Source: Syntrophotalea acetylenivorans | GTDB lineage: Bacteria; Desulfobacterota; Desulfuromonadia; Desulfuromonadales; Syntrophotaleaceae | Length of the DNA stretch: 64,000 nt | Assembly: GCF_001887775.1 (NCBI RefSeq) | Contig: NZ_CP015519.1 | Coordinates: 2,604,001-2,668,000 of the forward strand | Direction of reading: 5' to 3' | Shown here: one piece after another, positions 18,226 through 27,077 of the stretch | How the letters are laid out: each line of letters starts with the position of its first letter | Position numbering within the stretch: position 1 is the stretch's first letter | The notes under the pieces: model-generated | The model's database searches: none | Told to the model about the DNA's origin: nothing | The model's input: the letters and a program-made list of their open reading frames with translations, nothing else | Position numbers and translations under genes: made by a program

Positions 18226-20211
18226 ATGTCTCAAAATCAACAAACCACCCGCCTGCTAGGCGTCGACACCGGCGGCACCTTTACCGACCTGGTACTCCTC
18301 GACGGCAACGAGGTGCGAACTTACAAACTCCCTTCAACCCCCGATGATCCGTCCCGGGCAGTGCTCGAAGGAGTTCGCCATCTGTTGGGTGATGATCAGG
18401 GGCTGGTTTTTCACGGCTCGACGGTGGCGACCAACGCCCTGTTGGAAGGTAAGGGGGCGAAGGTGGCTCTGGTGACCACCGCCGGGTTTGGTGACCTGCT
18501 GCAGATCGGTCGTCAGAATCGGGGGCAGCTCTATGCCCTGCAGCCTGCCGGGCGTACGAGCCTGGTGCCGGCCGATTGGGTGGTGGAGGTGCAGGAGCGG
18601 ATTCTGGCGGACGGTACGGTTGAGCAGGAACTGAGGGAATCCGAGATTGAAAGAGTAGTCATGGAGGTCAAGGCGACGGATTGCGAGTCGGCGGCTCTCT
18701 GCCTGTTGCACTCCTATGCTAACCCGGAGCACGAGGCACGGTTGGCTCGAGCTCTGCTGGCCGCAGGCTGCCAGGTGTCGGCTTCCCATCAGGTGTTGCC
18801 GGAATATCGGGAATTCGAACGGGCCTCGACCACGGCGGTGAATGCCGCTGTGTCGCCGGTAATGAGCCGTTATCTTGAACGTTTGCAGGCCGGACTCGGT
18901 AAGCGGCCGCTACGTATCATGCAGAGCAACGGTGGCGCCATTATGGCCGGAACTGCAGGCAGTGAGGCGGTGCGCACCATTCTGTCCGGTCCTGCCGGGG
19001 GGATGGTTGGCGCTTTTGCCGCGGCCCGGGCGGCCGGCTGCGAGCAAATCATCACCTTTGATATGGGCGGCACCAGTACCGACGTCGGTCTCTGCGATGG
19101 CCGTATCCCCTTGACCTCCGAAACGGTCATTGCAGATTGGCCGGTCAAGGTACCGATGATCGATATTCACACGGTCGGTGCGGGAGGCGGGTCCATTGCC
19201 CGGATCGATGCCGGCGGCGCACTGCGGGTCGGCCCGGAAAGCGCCGGAGCTGACCCCGGCCCGGTCTGTTACGGTCAGGGCGAGCGAGTGACTGTAACCG
19301 ACGCCAATCTTTACCTGGGGCGGCTACGTCCGGACCTTTTCCTCGGGGGGCGTATGCCCCTGGCGGTGGACCGGTGCCGGAAAGCGGTGGAAGAGTTGGC
19401 TGCGCCGACCGGTCTATCACCCCAGCGCCTGGCTGAAGGCATTATCGAGGTGGCTGAAGAGACCATGGCCGGTGCCCTGCGAGTGGTCTCTGTAGCTCAA
19501 GGCCATGACCCTCGGGATTTTACCTTGCTACCCTTTGGGGGCGCCGGCGGCTTGCATGCCTGCGCTCTGGCTGAGATGCTGGCCATGAAGCGGATTCTGA
19601 TACCGGCCCATCCCGGCCTGCTGTCGGCCGTGGGACTGGTGCTCGCCGACGTGATTCGCGACTATTCCCGTTCGGTGCTGTGTCCGGGAAACGTAACGCA
19701 AGCAGTGCTGGCAGAACTGTTTCATCCTCTGGAACAGCAGGCCATTGCCGAGATGGGCGCCGAGGACATTTGCGGGGATGACCTGCAGCTTGAACCCTCC
19801 CTCGATATGCGTTACCGGGGCCAATCCTTTGAGATCACCGTGCCTCTGGCGGGAGATTTTTGTCGCACCTTTCACGAGCGTTATCAACACCTCTACGGAT
19901 ATAGGGACGAAAAACGGGAACTGGAGATCGTCACCCTGCGCTTACGGGCTCTCGGTCGCGGCCCCCGTCCCGATCTACAGCACGGTTTATGCGGCCCCGG
20001 GGATTTTACACCGTTGGTGATTGAACCGCTGGTAGTGAACGGGGAAGAACATCTCTGCCCGGTCTATCAGCGAAACGCCTTGCCTTGCGGTGCTGCCTTT
20101 TCCGGTCCGGCTCTGATCGTCGAGGAGACCGCCACCCATCTGGTTAACCCCGGCTGGCAAGTGCGGGTGGATGATAAGGCTAATTTGCTTCTGGAAAGGG
20201 AGGACGCATGA
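18226..20211 (+). CDS. hyuA: Hydantoinase/oxoprolinase family, subunit A
   Basis: A 661-residue HyuA-type ATPase subunit. It begins with the nucleotide-binding LLGVDTGGTFTDLVLLDG, then HGSTVATNALLEGKGAKVAL and the internal ITFDMGGTSTDVGLC, the acetate-kinase/Hsp70-like phosphate motifs of the family. Such enzymes hydrolyse cyclic amides (N-methylhydantoin, 5-oxoproline) or carboxylate ketones with ATP; the substrate here is undefined. It overlaps hyuB by 4 bases (ATGA), indicating a tight heterodimer. Confidence 0.92.
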   Translation: MSQNQQTTRLLGVDTGGTFTDLVLLDGNEVRTYKLPSTPDDPSRAVLEGVRHLLGDDQGLVFHGSTVATNALLEGKGAKVALVTTAGFGDLLQIGRQNRGQLYALQPAGRTSLVPADWVVEVQERILADGTVEQELRESEIERVVMEVKATDCESAALCLLHSYANPEHEARLARALLAAGCQVSASHQVLPEYREFERASTTAVNAAVSPVMSRYLERLQAGLGKRPLRIMQSNGGAIMAGTAGSEAVRTILSGPAGGMVGAFAAARAAGCEQIITFDMGGTSTDVGLCDGRIPLTSETVIADWPVKVPMIDIHTVGAGGGSIARIDAGGALRVGPESAGADPGPVCYGQGERVTVTDANLYLGRLRPDLFLGGRMPLAVDRCRKAVEELAAPTGLSPQRLAEGIIEVAEETMAGALRVVSVAQGHDPRDFTLLPFGGAGGLHACALAEMLAMKRILIPAHPGLLSAVGLVLADVIRDYSRSVLCPGNVTQAVLAELFHPLEQQAIAEMGAEDICGDDLQLEPSLDMRYRGQSFEITVPLAGDFCRTFHERYQHLYGYRDEKRELEIVTLRLRALGRGPRPDLQHGLCGPGDFTPLVIEPLVVNGEEHLCPVYQRNALPCGAAFSGPALIVEETATHLVNPGWQVRVDDKANLLLEREDA

Positions 20212-21779
20212 ATCCGTTAAAAGTCGATCCCATTCGTCTGGAAGTGCTTAAAAACCGTTTCGCTTCTCTCACCGAAGAGATGGGTGCGGTGCTCATGCGC
20301 ACCGGTTTCTCCCCCAACATCAAGGAACGGCGGGATTTTTCCTGTGCTCTGTTCGACCGCAGCGGCGAGATGATTTCCCAGGCGGCCCATATTCCGGTGC
20401 ATCTCGGTTCCATGCCCTTGTCGGTGTCAGCCGCCCTGCAGCGGGGCGATCTCGCTCCGGGGGATATGGTGTTGCTCAACGACCCCTATCGGGGCGGCAC
20501 CCATTTGCCGGACATCACTTTGGTCAAACCGGTTTTTTTTGCTGACGAGGAGCAACCGGCCTTTTTTCTTGCCAACCGTGCCCACCACGCCGATGTCGGC
20601 GGTATGAGCGCCGGATCCCTGCCCCTTTCCAACGAAATCTTCCAGGAAGGATTACGGATTCCTCCGGTCAAGATCGTCCGTGCCGGCCACCTCGATAAGG
20701 ACCTGCTGGCGATGCTGTTGGCCAACGTACGCACTCCGGTGGAACGGGAAGGGGATCTCAACGCCCAGATCGCGGCCAATCGGGTTGGCGAACGACGTTT
20801 GCGGGAAGTGGTGGACCGTTACGGTTTGGCGGAAACGGAGCGCTACGGCTACGCCCTGCTCGATTATGGCGAACGGTTGATGCGGGAAGTGTTGGCCGCT
20901 ATTCCCGACGGCCAGTATGATTTTGTGGACCAGCTCGACGATGACGGCAACGGTTCGTTGCCGATTCCCATCTGCTGTAAGCTGACCGTAGCCGGTACCG
21001 GTGTCACTGTCGATTTTACTGACAGCGCCCCGCAGGTGCAGGGGTGCGTCAATGCGGTGCGAGCCATCACCCTGTCGGCGGTGTTTTACGTTTTTCGCTT
21101 GTTGTCGCCACCGGGCATGCCCGGTAGTGCCGGCGCTATGCGGCCTATCGCCGTGTGCACCCGACCGGGGACGGTGGTCGATTGCACCTTTCCCGCAGCG
21201 GTGGCCGGCGGAAATGTCGAGACTTCGCAGCGTATCGTCGATGTGCTGCTCGGTGCGCTGGCCCAGGCTTTGCCGGAACGGATCCCGGCGGCCAGCTGCG
21301 GCACCATGAATAATTTGACGATCGGTGGTTGTGATCCCCGAAGCGGTCAACTTTTTGCCTATTATGAAACGATCGCCGGCGGTGCCGGTGGCGGGCCGGA
21401 TGGCCCTGGTGCCAGTGGCCTGCAGACCCATATGACCAACACCCTCAATACCCCGGTAGAGGCTCTCGAGCACGCCTACCCCCTGCGAGTACGGCGCTAT
21501 TCATTGCGTTCGGGCAGTGGCGGGGCAGGGCGCTGCCGCGGCGGTGACGGGGTGGTTAAAGAATTGCAGCTGCAGGGCGAGGCCCGCATCACCCTGATCA
21601 GCGACCGGCGTCGGCAGGGACCGTACGGGTTGGCCGGAGGTCAGCGGGGTCAATCGGGCCGCAATGCTCTGTTGCGCAATGGCGAATGCCGGGAGCTGCC
21701 CGGTAAATGCACCGTCGACGGTCAGCCCGGTGACGTGCTGGTGGTTGAGACGCCGGGCGGCGGGGGATGGGGAGTTTGA
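20208..21779 (+). CDS. hyuB: Hydantoinase/oxoprolinase family, subunit B
   Basis: A 523-residue HyuB-type subunit. Hallmarks are RTGFSPNIKERRDFSCALFD, the metal-site region HIPVHLGSMP, LNDPYRGGTHLPDIT, and the C-terminal VETPGGGGWG. It follows hyuA with translational coupling and ends 7 bases before the ubiD-type gene, so all three are probably one operon. The link between a hydantoinase and a UbiD decarboxylase is not obviously metabolic. Confidence 0.92.
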   Translation: MNPLKVDPIRLEVLKNRFASLTEEMGAVLMRTGFSPNIKERRDFSCALFDRSGEMISQAAHIPVHLGSMPLSVSAALQRGDLAPGDMVLLNDPYRGGTHLPDITLVKPVFFADEEQPAFFLANRAHHADVGGMSAGSLPLSNEIFQEGLRIPPVKIVRAGHLDKDLLAMLLANVRTPVEREGDLNAQIAANRVGERRLREVVDRYGLAETERYGYALLDYGERLMREVLAAIPDGQYDFVDQLDDDGNGSLPIPICCKLTVAGTGVTVDFTDSAPQVQGCVNAVRAITLSAVFYVFRLLSPPGMPGSAGAMRPIAVCTRPGTVVDCTFPAAVAGGNVETSQRIVDVLLGALAQALPERIPAASCGTMNNLTIGGCDPRSGQLFAYYETIAGGAGGGPDGPGASGLQTHMTNTLNTPVEALEHAYPLRVRRYSLRSGSGGAGRCRGGDGVVKELQLQGEARITLISDRRRQGPYGLAGGQRGQSGRNALLRNGECRELPGKCTVDGQPGDVLVVETPGGGGWGV

Positions 21780-21786
21780 GCAGATC

Positions 21787-23163
21787 ATGATCCCGCAACA
21801 GGTAACCGATCTGCGTGATTTTTTGGACCTGCTCGAGGCGCGGGACGAGCTGTGCAGGATTGTGCCGGAGGTCGATCCCCACCTGGAGATCGCCGCCATC
21901 ACCGATCGGGTCTGTAAGGGTGCTGCCGGGCGCCGCGCTCTGTGGTTCGAGCAGGTGCGTGGCCACCGGTCCCCGGTTTTGACCAATCTGTTCGGTTCGC
22001 TGCAACGGGCGGCTTGGGCGGTGGGTCTGGAAGAGATCGATCATTTGCGGACCAGTTTGCTCAGTGAGCTGGCGCGCCATTCGGATGCCTCTGCCGCGGA
22101 TCGCCTTTGCCGGCTACTGTCTGAGCCGGCCTGGCAACCGCAGATTGTGGCTAATGGCCTTTGCCAGGACAGGGTGATGGAATCCCCCGATTTGCGCCAG
22201 CTACCGGCTTTGCAATGCTGGCCCGGTGACGGCGGGCGGTTTCTTACCCAGCCACTGGTTTTTACCCGCGATCCCGAAACCGGTCGGGATAATTGCGGCA
22301 TGTACCGGGTGCAACTTTTCGGTCGCGATGAAGCGACCCTGCGCTGGCGGCCCGGCTCTGGCGGCGCCCGGCACCAGGACGCCTGGGCCGAGCGCGGCGA
22401 GGCAATGCCGGTGGCCATCGCCCTCGGCGGCGATCCGGCAGCTATTTACGCTTCCAGCGTCCCTTTGCCCGAGGGAGCCGATGAGCTGGCCCTGGCCGGC
22501 TGGCTGCGGCGCCGACCGCTGGTTATGACCTCCTGCCTGACCAACGAACTGGCTGTGCCGGTTGCTGCCGAGTTTGTCATCGAAGGTATGGTCGAGCCCG
22601 GTGCGAGTCGCTTGGAAGGTCCCTTCGGCAACCACCGCGGCGGATACGATCCGGTCGCCCCGGCTTCCCTGTTGCGGGTCACCGCCATTACCCATCGCCG
22701 GAACCCCCTGTTCCCCGCTACGATCACCGGGCCGCCGCCGATGGAGAGCGGTTATCTGGCAAAACTCAGTGAGCGCCTGCTGCTGGCCCTGTTACAGATC
22801 GATTTTTCTCAAATTGTCGATATCAACATGCCCATGGAGACGATTTTTCACGGGGTTGCTCTGCTGGCGGTGCGGCGGCAGCGGGATGGCGATATTGCCG
22901 AACTGGCCCGCTCCCTTTGGGGACGGAAGCCCTTCAACCAAGCCAAGCTGTTGCTGTTTGTCGATGAGCAGACCGATGTGCAGGACGCGCGAGGCTGTTT
23001 CTGGCGGGCTATCAACCGTGTCGATGCCCGGCGGGATCTGCTGCACGACGGGCCACGTCTGGCCATCGATGCTACCCGTCTGGCAGGTAACTCTCTAGCT
23101 CCTGATCCCGCTGTGAATGCTTTGCTCGATCGGCGCTGGTCCGAATACGGTCTCGATCTTTGA
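21787..23163 (+). CDS. ubiD: UbiD family prenylated-FMN decarboxylase (probably MqnL role)
   Basis: A 458-residue UbiD-type decarboxylase that needs prenyl-FMN made by a UbiX protein. Typical segments are NCGMYRVQLFG, PVAIALGGDPAAIYA, the acidic active-site stretch EFVIEGMVEPG and LEGPFGNHRGGYDP. The ATG at 21787 follows hyuB closely; the longer frame from 21664 would overlap it heavily. A UbiX and a UbiA homologue lie 4-5 kb downstream next to mqnE and mqnC. From known futalosine-pathway biology I infer that this protein decarboxylates the 1,4-dihydroxy-6-naphthoate-derived precursor (MqnL role). Confidence 0.88.
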   Translation: MIPQQVTDLRDFLDLLEARDELCRIVPEVDPHLEIAAITDRVCKGAAGRRALWFEQVRGHRSPVLTNLFGSLQRAAWAVGLEEIDHLRTSLLSELARHSDASAADRLCRLLSEPAWQPQIVANGLCQDRVMESPDLRQLPALQCWPGDGGRFLTQPLVFTRDPETGRDNCGMYRVQLFGRDEATLRWRPGSGGARHQDAWAERGEAMPVAIALGGDPAAIYASSVPLPEGADELALAGWLRRRPLVMTSCLTNELAVPVAAEFVIEGMVEPGASRLEGPFGNHRGGYDPVAPASLLRVTAITHRRNPLFPATITGPPPMESGYLAKLSERLLLALLQIDFSQIVDINMPMETIFHGVALLAVRRQRDGDIAELARSLWGRKPFNQAKLLLFVDEQTDVQDARGCFWRAINRVDARRDLLHDGPRLAIDATRLAGNSLAPDPAVNALLDRRWSEYGLDL

Positions 23164-23238
23164 TGGAAAGGTTGTAGGGCTATGGCGTGACGGTTGAAAT
23201 GGTTTAAAATGGAGGGTAGTTAACACAAGGGGGGTCTT

Positions 23239-23817
23239 ATGACCGAAAAAGCGAGCAAACCGTTGAAAATCGATCGCCTGATGCCGGAAATCCCCCATGG
23301 TCTGATCGTGGTGATTACCGGCAATGGCAAGGGCAAGACCTCTTCGGCTCTGGGTATGACTCTGCGCGCATGCGGTCACGGCTTGCGTACCTGCATCATT
23401 CAATTCATGAAGGGCGATCTCTATGCCGGAGAATGGGACGGCGTCAAGCAACTCAAGGGCGTGGAACTGATCTCTACCGGCAAGGGCTTCTGCGGTATAA
23501 AAGGTAATCCTTACCCCTTTGAGGAACACCGGGCCAACGCTCAGGAGGCGATTCGGCTGGTCAAGGAAAAGATCGCCTCGGGCAAGTTCGATATCCTGAT
23601 TATGGACGAAATCAACAATGCCCTGCATCTTAAGCTGGTCGATCTTGAGCAGGTGTTGGAGGTCCTGCAGGGCAAGCCGCCTCTCATGCACTTGATTCTT
23701 ACCGGCCGCGATGCCCATCCGCAGGTGATTGAGCTGGCCGATACGGTCAGCGAGGTGCGCGAGATCAAACATGCCTTTCGCAAGGATATCGAACCGCAAC
23801 CGGGCATCGATTACTGA
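23239..23817 (+). CDS. cobO: Cob(I)alamin adenosyltransferase (CobO/BtuR type)
   Basis: A 192-residue corrinoid adenosyltransferase. The P-loop GNGKGKTSSALGM lies near residues 29-41, and the family motifs IIQFMKG and DILIMDEINNALH follow. It uses ATP to adenosylate Co(I) corrinoids, yielding adenosylcobalamin. No cobalamin riboswitch or other cob genes are seen beside it. RBS aagggggg precedes the ATG. Confidence 0.92.
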   Translation: MTEKASKPLKIDRLMPEIPHGLIVVITGNGKGKTSSALGMTLRACGHGLRTCIIQFMKGDLYAGEWDGVKQLKGVELISTGKGFCGIKGNPYPFEEHRANAQEAIRLVKEKIASGKFDILIMDEINNALHLKLVDLEQVLEVLQGKPPLMHLILTGRDAHPQVIELADTVSEVREIKHAFRKDIEPQPGIDY

Positions 23818-23864
23818 AAGCGTTTCGCCCGTCCACTTTTGTTCATAGAGAGGGGAGACGAGTT

Positions 23865-24356
23865 ATGCGTGACACGGCGATCAAATGGCTTGTGCTGATC
23901 TTGGTTCTGCTGGCTGCCGGATGCAGCAGCCATGTTCTGTCTCCTGCTGCCCATTCGACGGTGGATTTACCGGGCGGCTATAAAGAGTACTCCCGCGATC
24001 CCGAGGCTGCTACCGGCCGCACCCTTATGCTGGCTGGTTTTATCGTCTCCAACAGGGTGAGCCGTGACGGCACGGTTCTTACCCTGCTGCCTTATACCAT
24101 GGATAAGCGAGGCGTACCCCGCAGTCCCGTCAAGGGTTCCGGTGAGCTGCTGGCCCGCAGTGAGCGGATTCTCGACCCGGCTCGTTATGGCCCTGGCCAT
24201 CTTGTCACATTGACCGCTACCTATGTGGGCCGGGAACCCCGCATCGTGGCAGAACAACAGTTCGGTCGTCCCCTGTTCGAGATCGGCGAGATCCAATGGT
24301 GGCCCAGGGAACCTCATTATCCTTATGGCTATCGTTATCCGTATCGTATTTATTGA
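23865..24356 (+). CDS. Slp-family outer membrane lipoprotein (paralogue 1)
   Basis: A 163-residue lipoprotein. The signal peptide ends in the lipobox LLAAGCSS (Cys about residue 20). The body fits the Slp (starvation/stationary lipoprotein) pattern: YKEYSRDPEAATGRTLMLAG, then a LLPY segment and ...RILDPARYGPGHLVTLTATY, with a Tyr/Pro-rich tail (YPYGYRYPYRIY). A paralogue lies 300 bases downstream. Its TGA stop codon is formed by the first two bases of a 127-bp palindromic repeat. Confidence 0.85.
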   Translation: MRDTAIKWLVLILVLLAAGCSSHVLSPAAHSTVDLPGGYKEYSRDPEAATGRTLMLAGFIVSNRVSRDGTVLTLLPYTMDKRGVPRSPVKGSGELLARSERILDPARYGPGHLVTLTATYVGREPRIVAEQQFGRPLFEIGEIQWWPREPHYPYGYRYPYRIY

Positions 24357-24481
24357 TGGCGTCGCAAAAAGTCCGCCCTACCGCGTTACGGCGTTTTTTC
24401 AGGACCTCGACATACCAGATGTATGCCTTCGCCCCTGAAAAAACACCAAGCCTTGTAGGACGAAATTTTTGCTTAGCCATC
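24355..24481 (+). mobile_element. 127-bp palindromic repeat, copy 1 of 3
   Basis: Begins GATGGCGTCGCAAAAAGTCC and ends ...ATTTTTGCTTAGCCATC, so the two ends are inverted copies of each other (GATGGC-nnn-GCAAAAA). An inner inverted pair TTTTTTCAGG/CCTGAAAAAA surrounds a small centre. Copies at 37248-37374 and 49786-49912 have the same 127-bp length. The whole can fold into one long hairpin. There is no coding capacity beyond spurious short frames. The structure suggests a MITE-like, non-autonomous element. Confidence 0.85.
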
Positions 24482-24659
24482 CTATGAGTTTTTGCGGATG
24501 TATCTTTATTGAACCGATGGACGCAGTGCGGTTTCTATAAGGGAAAAGGGCCGTTTCCGGATAAAAACCTGATAATCTTGTGAATGCCGATTGCAGGGGG
24601 CCAAAAAGGTGAAGTAATATTTAGAGCAGGGGGAGAACTTTTAGCGAGAGGAGTAGGCC
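24482..24659. other. Spacer with partial repeat
   Basis: The stretch 24548-24569 (ggccgtttccggataaaaacc) is nearly repeated at 35868-35887, next to the hairpin upstream of serS, so it is probably a fragment of another dispersed repeat. No gene is present. Confidence 0.45.
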
Positions 24660-25199
24660 ATGAACAGATCAGGTTATGTTCTCGGGTTGCTACTGTTCCT
24701 TCTGACCCTGGGCGGTTGTGGGTCGGTATTATCCAAAGATGCTTTGTACGGCGTCAACTACGAAGTGGATTATGCCCAGCTTAAAGCTTCGCCGCAGACC
24801 TATACGGGTAAGACGGTTATCGTCGGCGGCATGATCCTGGAAAACGAGCTGAACAACGCCGGTACCACCCTGGAAATCCTTAAGTACACCCTGGACAATC
24901 GCGACGAGCCCCAGAATCCCGACGAAGTTAACGGACGATTCCTGGCTCGCACCAGCCAACTGCTCGATCCGAGTATCTACAAGGATGGTCGCCTGGTGAC
25001 TTTGGTCGCGACATTAAAGGGTGTAGAATCCCGTCCTTTGCAGAAAATCAGTTATAGCTATCCGGTGTTTGAAATTGTCGAGTTGTATCTGGTGCCTGAG
25101 CGAAAGAGCGAATGGCCCGGTTATTATCCTCACTACTACGATCCATGGCCTTATTGGCATCGTTACCCCTACTGGTATCGCCACCCCTATTGGTGGTAA
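24660..25199 (+). CDS. Slp-family outer membrane lipoprotein (paralogue 2)
   Basis: A 179-residue lipoprotein with lipobox LTLGGCGS (Cys about 20). It shares with the upstream paralogue the order Y...DYAQLKASPQTYTGKTVIVGG, LEILKYTLDN and SQLLDPSIYKDGRLVTLVAT, and an aromatic Pro/His/Tyr/Trp-rich C-terminus. RBS gagaggag precedes the ATG. The two genes look like a tandem duplication later separated by insertion of the 127-bp repeat. Confidence 0.88.
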   Translation: MNRSGYVLGLLLFLLTLGGCGSVLSKDALYGVNYEVDYAQLKASPQTYTGKTVIVGGMILENELNNAGTTLEILKYTLDNRDEPQNPDEVNGRFLARTSQLLDPSIYKDGRLVTLVATLKGVESRPLQKISYSYPVFEIVELYLVPERKSEWPGYYPHYYDPWPYWHRYPYWYRHPYWW

Positions 25200-25259
25200 G
25201 ATGCCGGCGCGGCGCTTGATCGCCATCGGAAACTGAATTTTATTTGATTGCAGTACTAT

Positions 25260-25308
25260 CTGCCCAAACCGGACCGACACCAGGAGCCTGTCGGTCCGGT
25301 TTGGGCAG
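25260..25308 (+). promoter_or_regulatory. Perfect 20-bp-stem hairpin in SYLF gene leader
   Basis: Left arm 25260-25279 and right arm 25289-25308 are exact reverse complements, with a 9-base loop. The RBS gaaggagg starts about 5 bases later. No T-run follows, so it is not a standard terminator for the slp gene. It may protect mRNA or block readthrough. Confidence 0.75.
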
Positions 25309-25327
25309 GTTATGAAGGAGGGAAACC

Positions 25328-26028
25328 ATGGAGCAGAAATTTGCACGCTGGATGGCTCTGGCCGTCCTGTTTCTTTGCCTGGTGCCGGCAACATCCGTGT
25401 TGGCAGGCAAAACCCAAGACAAAGTGGCGCAAGCGAGTACGGTTATGGAGAAGATCATGGCCATCCCAGAATCGGCTATCCCGCCTAGCTTGCTGAACAA
25501 TGCCCACGGCATCGCTATTATTCCGGGGGTGATAAAGGCTGGTTTTGTGATCGGAGGCCGTTACGGTACCGGTGTGGTGTTGGTGCGAAACGCCGCTGGC
25601 AACTGGAGCAACCCCTGTATGGTTTCCCTGGCCGGGGGAGTGTTGGCTGGCAGGTCGGTGCCCAATCGACGGATGTCATTCTGGTATTTAAGAGCGCTCG
25701 CAGCATCGAAGGGCTGATCAAGGGCAAATACACCCTGGGTGTCGATGCAGCGGTGGCTGCCGGCCCTGTCGGGCGGCGAGTGGAAGGGGCGACGGATATC
25801 GCGCTTAAGGCCGAGATTCTCTCCTATTCCCGCAGCCGCGGCTTTTTTGCCGGTGTCTCCCTGGAAGGCTCGGCCTTGCAGATCGATGACGAAGCTAACG
25901 CCAAATACTATCAACAATCATATGTGCGGGCCAACGATGTTCTCTACGGGCCGGTATTCGCTGCGTCCCCGTCAGCCGGTCGTCTGCGTGAGATCCTGGC
26001 GATCTATTCCACGCCCCCTGCTCGTTAG
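25328..26028 (+). pseudogene. SYLF-domain (YSC84/DUF500-type) exported lipid-binding protein with one frameshift
   Basis: The N-terminal part has a signal peptide (VLFLCLVPATSVLAG) and the SYLF start (STVMEKIMAIPESAIPPSLL, then AHGIAIIPGVIKAGFVIGGR). At the G-run 25634-25638 the frame shifts. The next frame reads SVGWQVGAQSTDVILVFKSA and continues to SRGFFAGVSLEGSALQID and the stop at 26028. Adding one G (GGGGG to GGGGGG) restores a protein of 233 residues with the unbroken SLAGGSVGWQVGAQ motif of the family. The gene follows a strong hairpin; a terminator candidate lies after it. Confidence 0.88.
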
Positions 26029-26069
26029 CCTCCTATAACCGCGCAGGCCGCCGTATCGATTTATGAAGG

Positions 26070-26127
26070 CGAACCCGCTGACTATCGCGATCCCGTTTTG
26101 AGGGTCGGTGACAGGCAAGCGGGTTCG
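26070..26127 (+). terminator. Possible intrinsic terminator
   Basis: CGAACCCGCT (26070-26079) pairs with AGCGGGTTCG (26118-26127) and is followed by GTGTTTTC. The 38-base loop makes it weaker than the other terminators in the window. Confidence 0.5.
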
Positions 26128-26186
26128 GTGTTTTCAGGCTTTATCGAATTAATACTATTGGTGGCCCGGTCAAGCATCGGAGTAGC

Positions 26187-27068
26187 ATGATCTGTTCTGT
26201 ATATCAAAAAATCCGCGCTTTGCTGGAGATGGTTCGTTTTTCCCATACGATTTTCGCCTTTCCTTTTGCCTTGATGTCTGTGGTGCTGGCTTCTCGTATG
26301 GCGGGTGTGTTGCCATCCGCTGGCCAGTTGATCTGGATTTGTCTTGCGCTAGTCGGGGCGCGTACCGGGGCCATGGCCTTCAATCGTCTGATTGACGCCC
26401 GTATCGATGCCGCCAATCCCCGTACAGCTAATCGACATTTGCCAGCTGGCCGGGTGACCAGTCTCGAGGCGGTGTTGCTGGCCGGGGGCGGTTTTGCCTT
26501 GCTGTTGCTGGCTGCCTGGCAGCTTAATCCTCTCTGTCTGTTCCTGGCGCCAGTGGCGATCGGGCTGCTTCTGTTCTACTCTTACTGCAAACGTTTCACA
26601 TCCTTGTCCCACATGGTGCTGGGGGTCTGCCTGGCGGCGGCTCCCGTGGGAGCCTGGGTTGCTCTGCGGGGTTCTTTGGAGTGGTCGCCCGCGATTCTCG
26701 GTCTGGCGGTGCTCTGCTGGGTGGCGGGGTTCGATATCTTTTATGCTTTGCAGGATGAGGAATTCGATCGCTCCCGGGGGCTGCATTCGATACCGGCTCG
26801 TCTCGGGGCGCAACGAGCCATTATTCTGGCCAGGCTGCTCCATGGCCTGATGGTTTTGTTGTTGCTGTTCCTGGCCTTTATCGCGTCCTTGGGGGGGCTC
26901 TACCTCGGTGGCGTGCTGTTGGTAGCAGGATTGCTGGGCTATGAGCATCGCCTGGTACGGGCCGACGATCTGAGTCGCCTTAATACGGCATTTTTCACTA
27001 TGAACGGTTATGTCAGTGTAAGTATTTTTGTGTTTACCCTGATCGATGTTGCTCTGACCTGGAATTGA
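26187..27068 (+). CDS. ubiA: UbiA-family prenyltransferase (probably MqnP role)
   Basis: A 293-residue multi-pass membrane prenyltransferase with about eight hydrophobic segments. The two Asp-rich motifs are visible: NRLIDARIDAANPRTANRHL near residue 68 and DEEFDRSRGLHSIPARLG near residue 190. It attaches a polyprenyl chain to an aromatic acid. Given mqnE and mqnC downstream, I infer the futalosine-route MqnP role rather than 4-hydroxybenzoate prenylation for ubiquinone. It ends 9 bases before ubiX, in one operon. Confidence 0.9.
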   Translation: MICSVYQKIRALLEMVRFSHTIFAFPFALMSVVLASRMAGVLPSAGQLIWICLALVGARTGAMAFNRLIDARIDAANPRTANRHLPAGRVTSLEAVLLAGGGFALLLLAAWQLNPLCLFLAPVAIGLLLFYSYCKRFTSLSHMVLGVCLAAAPVGAWVALRGSLEWSPAILGLAVLCWVAGFDIFYALQDEEFDRSRGLHSIPARLGAQRAIILARLLHGLMVLLLLFLAFIASLGGLYLGGVLLVAGLLGYEHRLVRADDLSRLNTAFFTMNGYVSVSIFVFTLIDVALTWN

Positions 27069-27077
27069 GGAGGACCC

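Noticed and set aside
23164-23238. Cobalamin riboswitch before cobO
   Set aside because: The 75-base spacer is too short and shows no B12-box.
24217-24487. Small frames of MAKQKFRPTRLG / MASQKVRPTAL type in the palindromic repeats
   Set aside because: They recur only because the 127-bp repeat recurs; a palindrome of this kind yields similar frames on both strands. No RBS.
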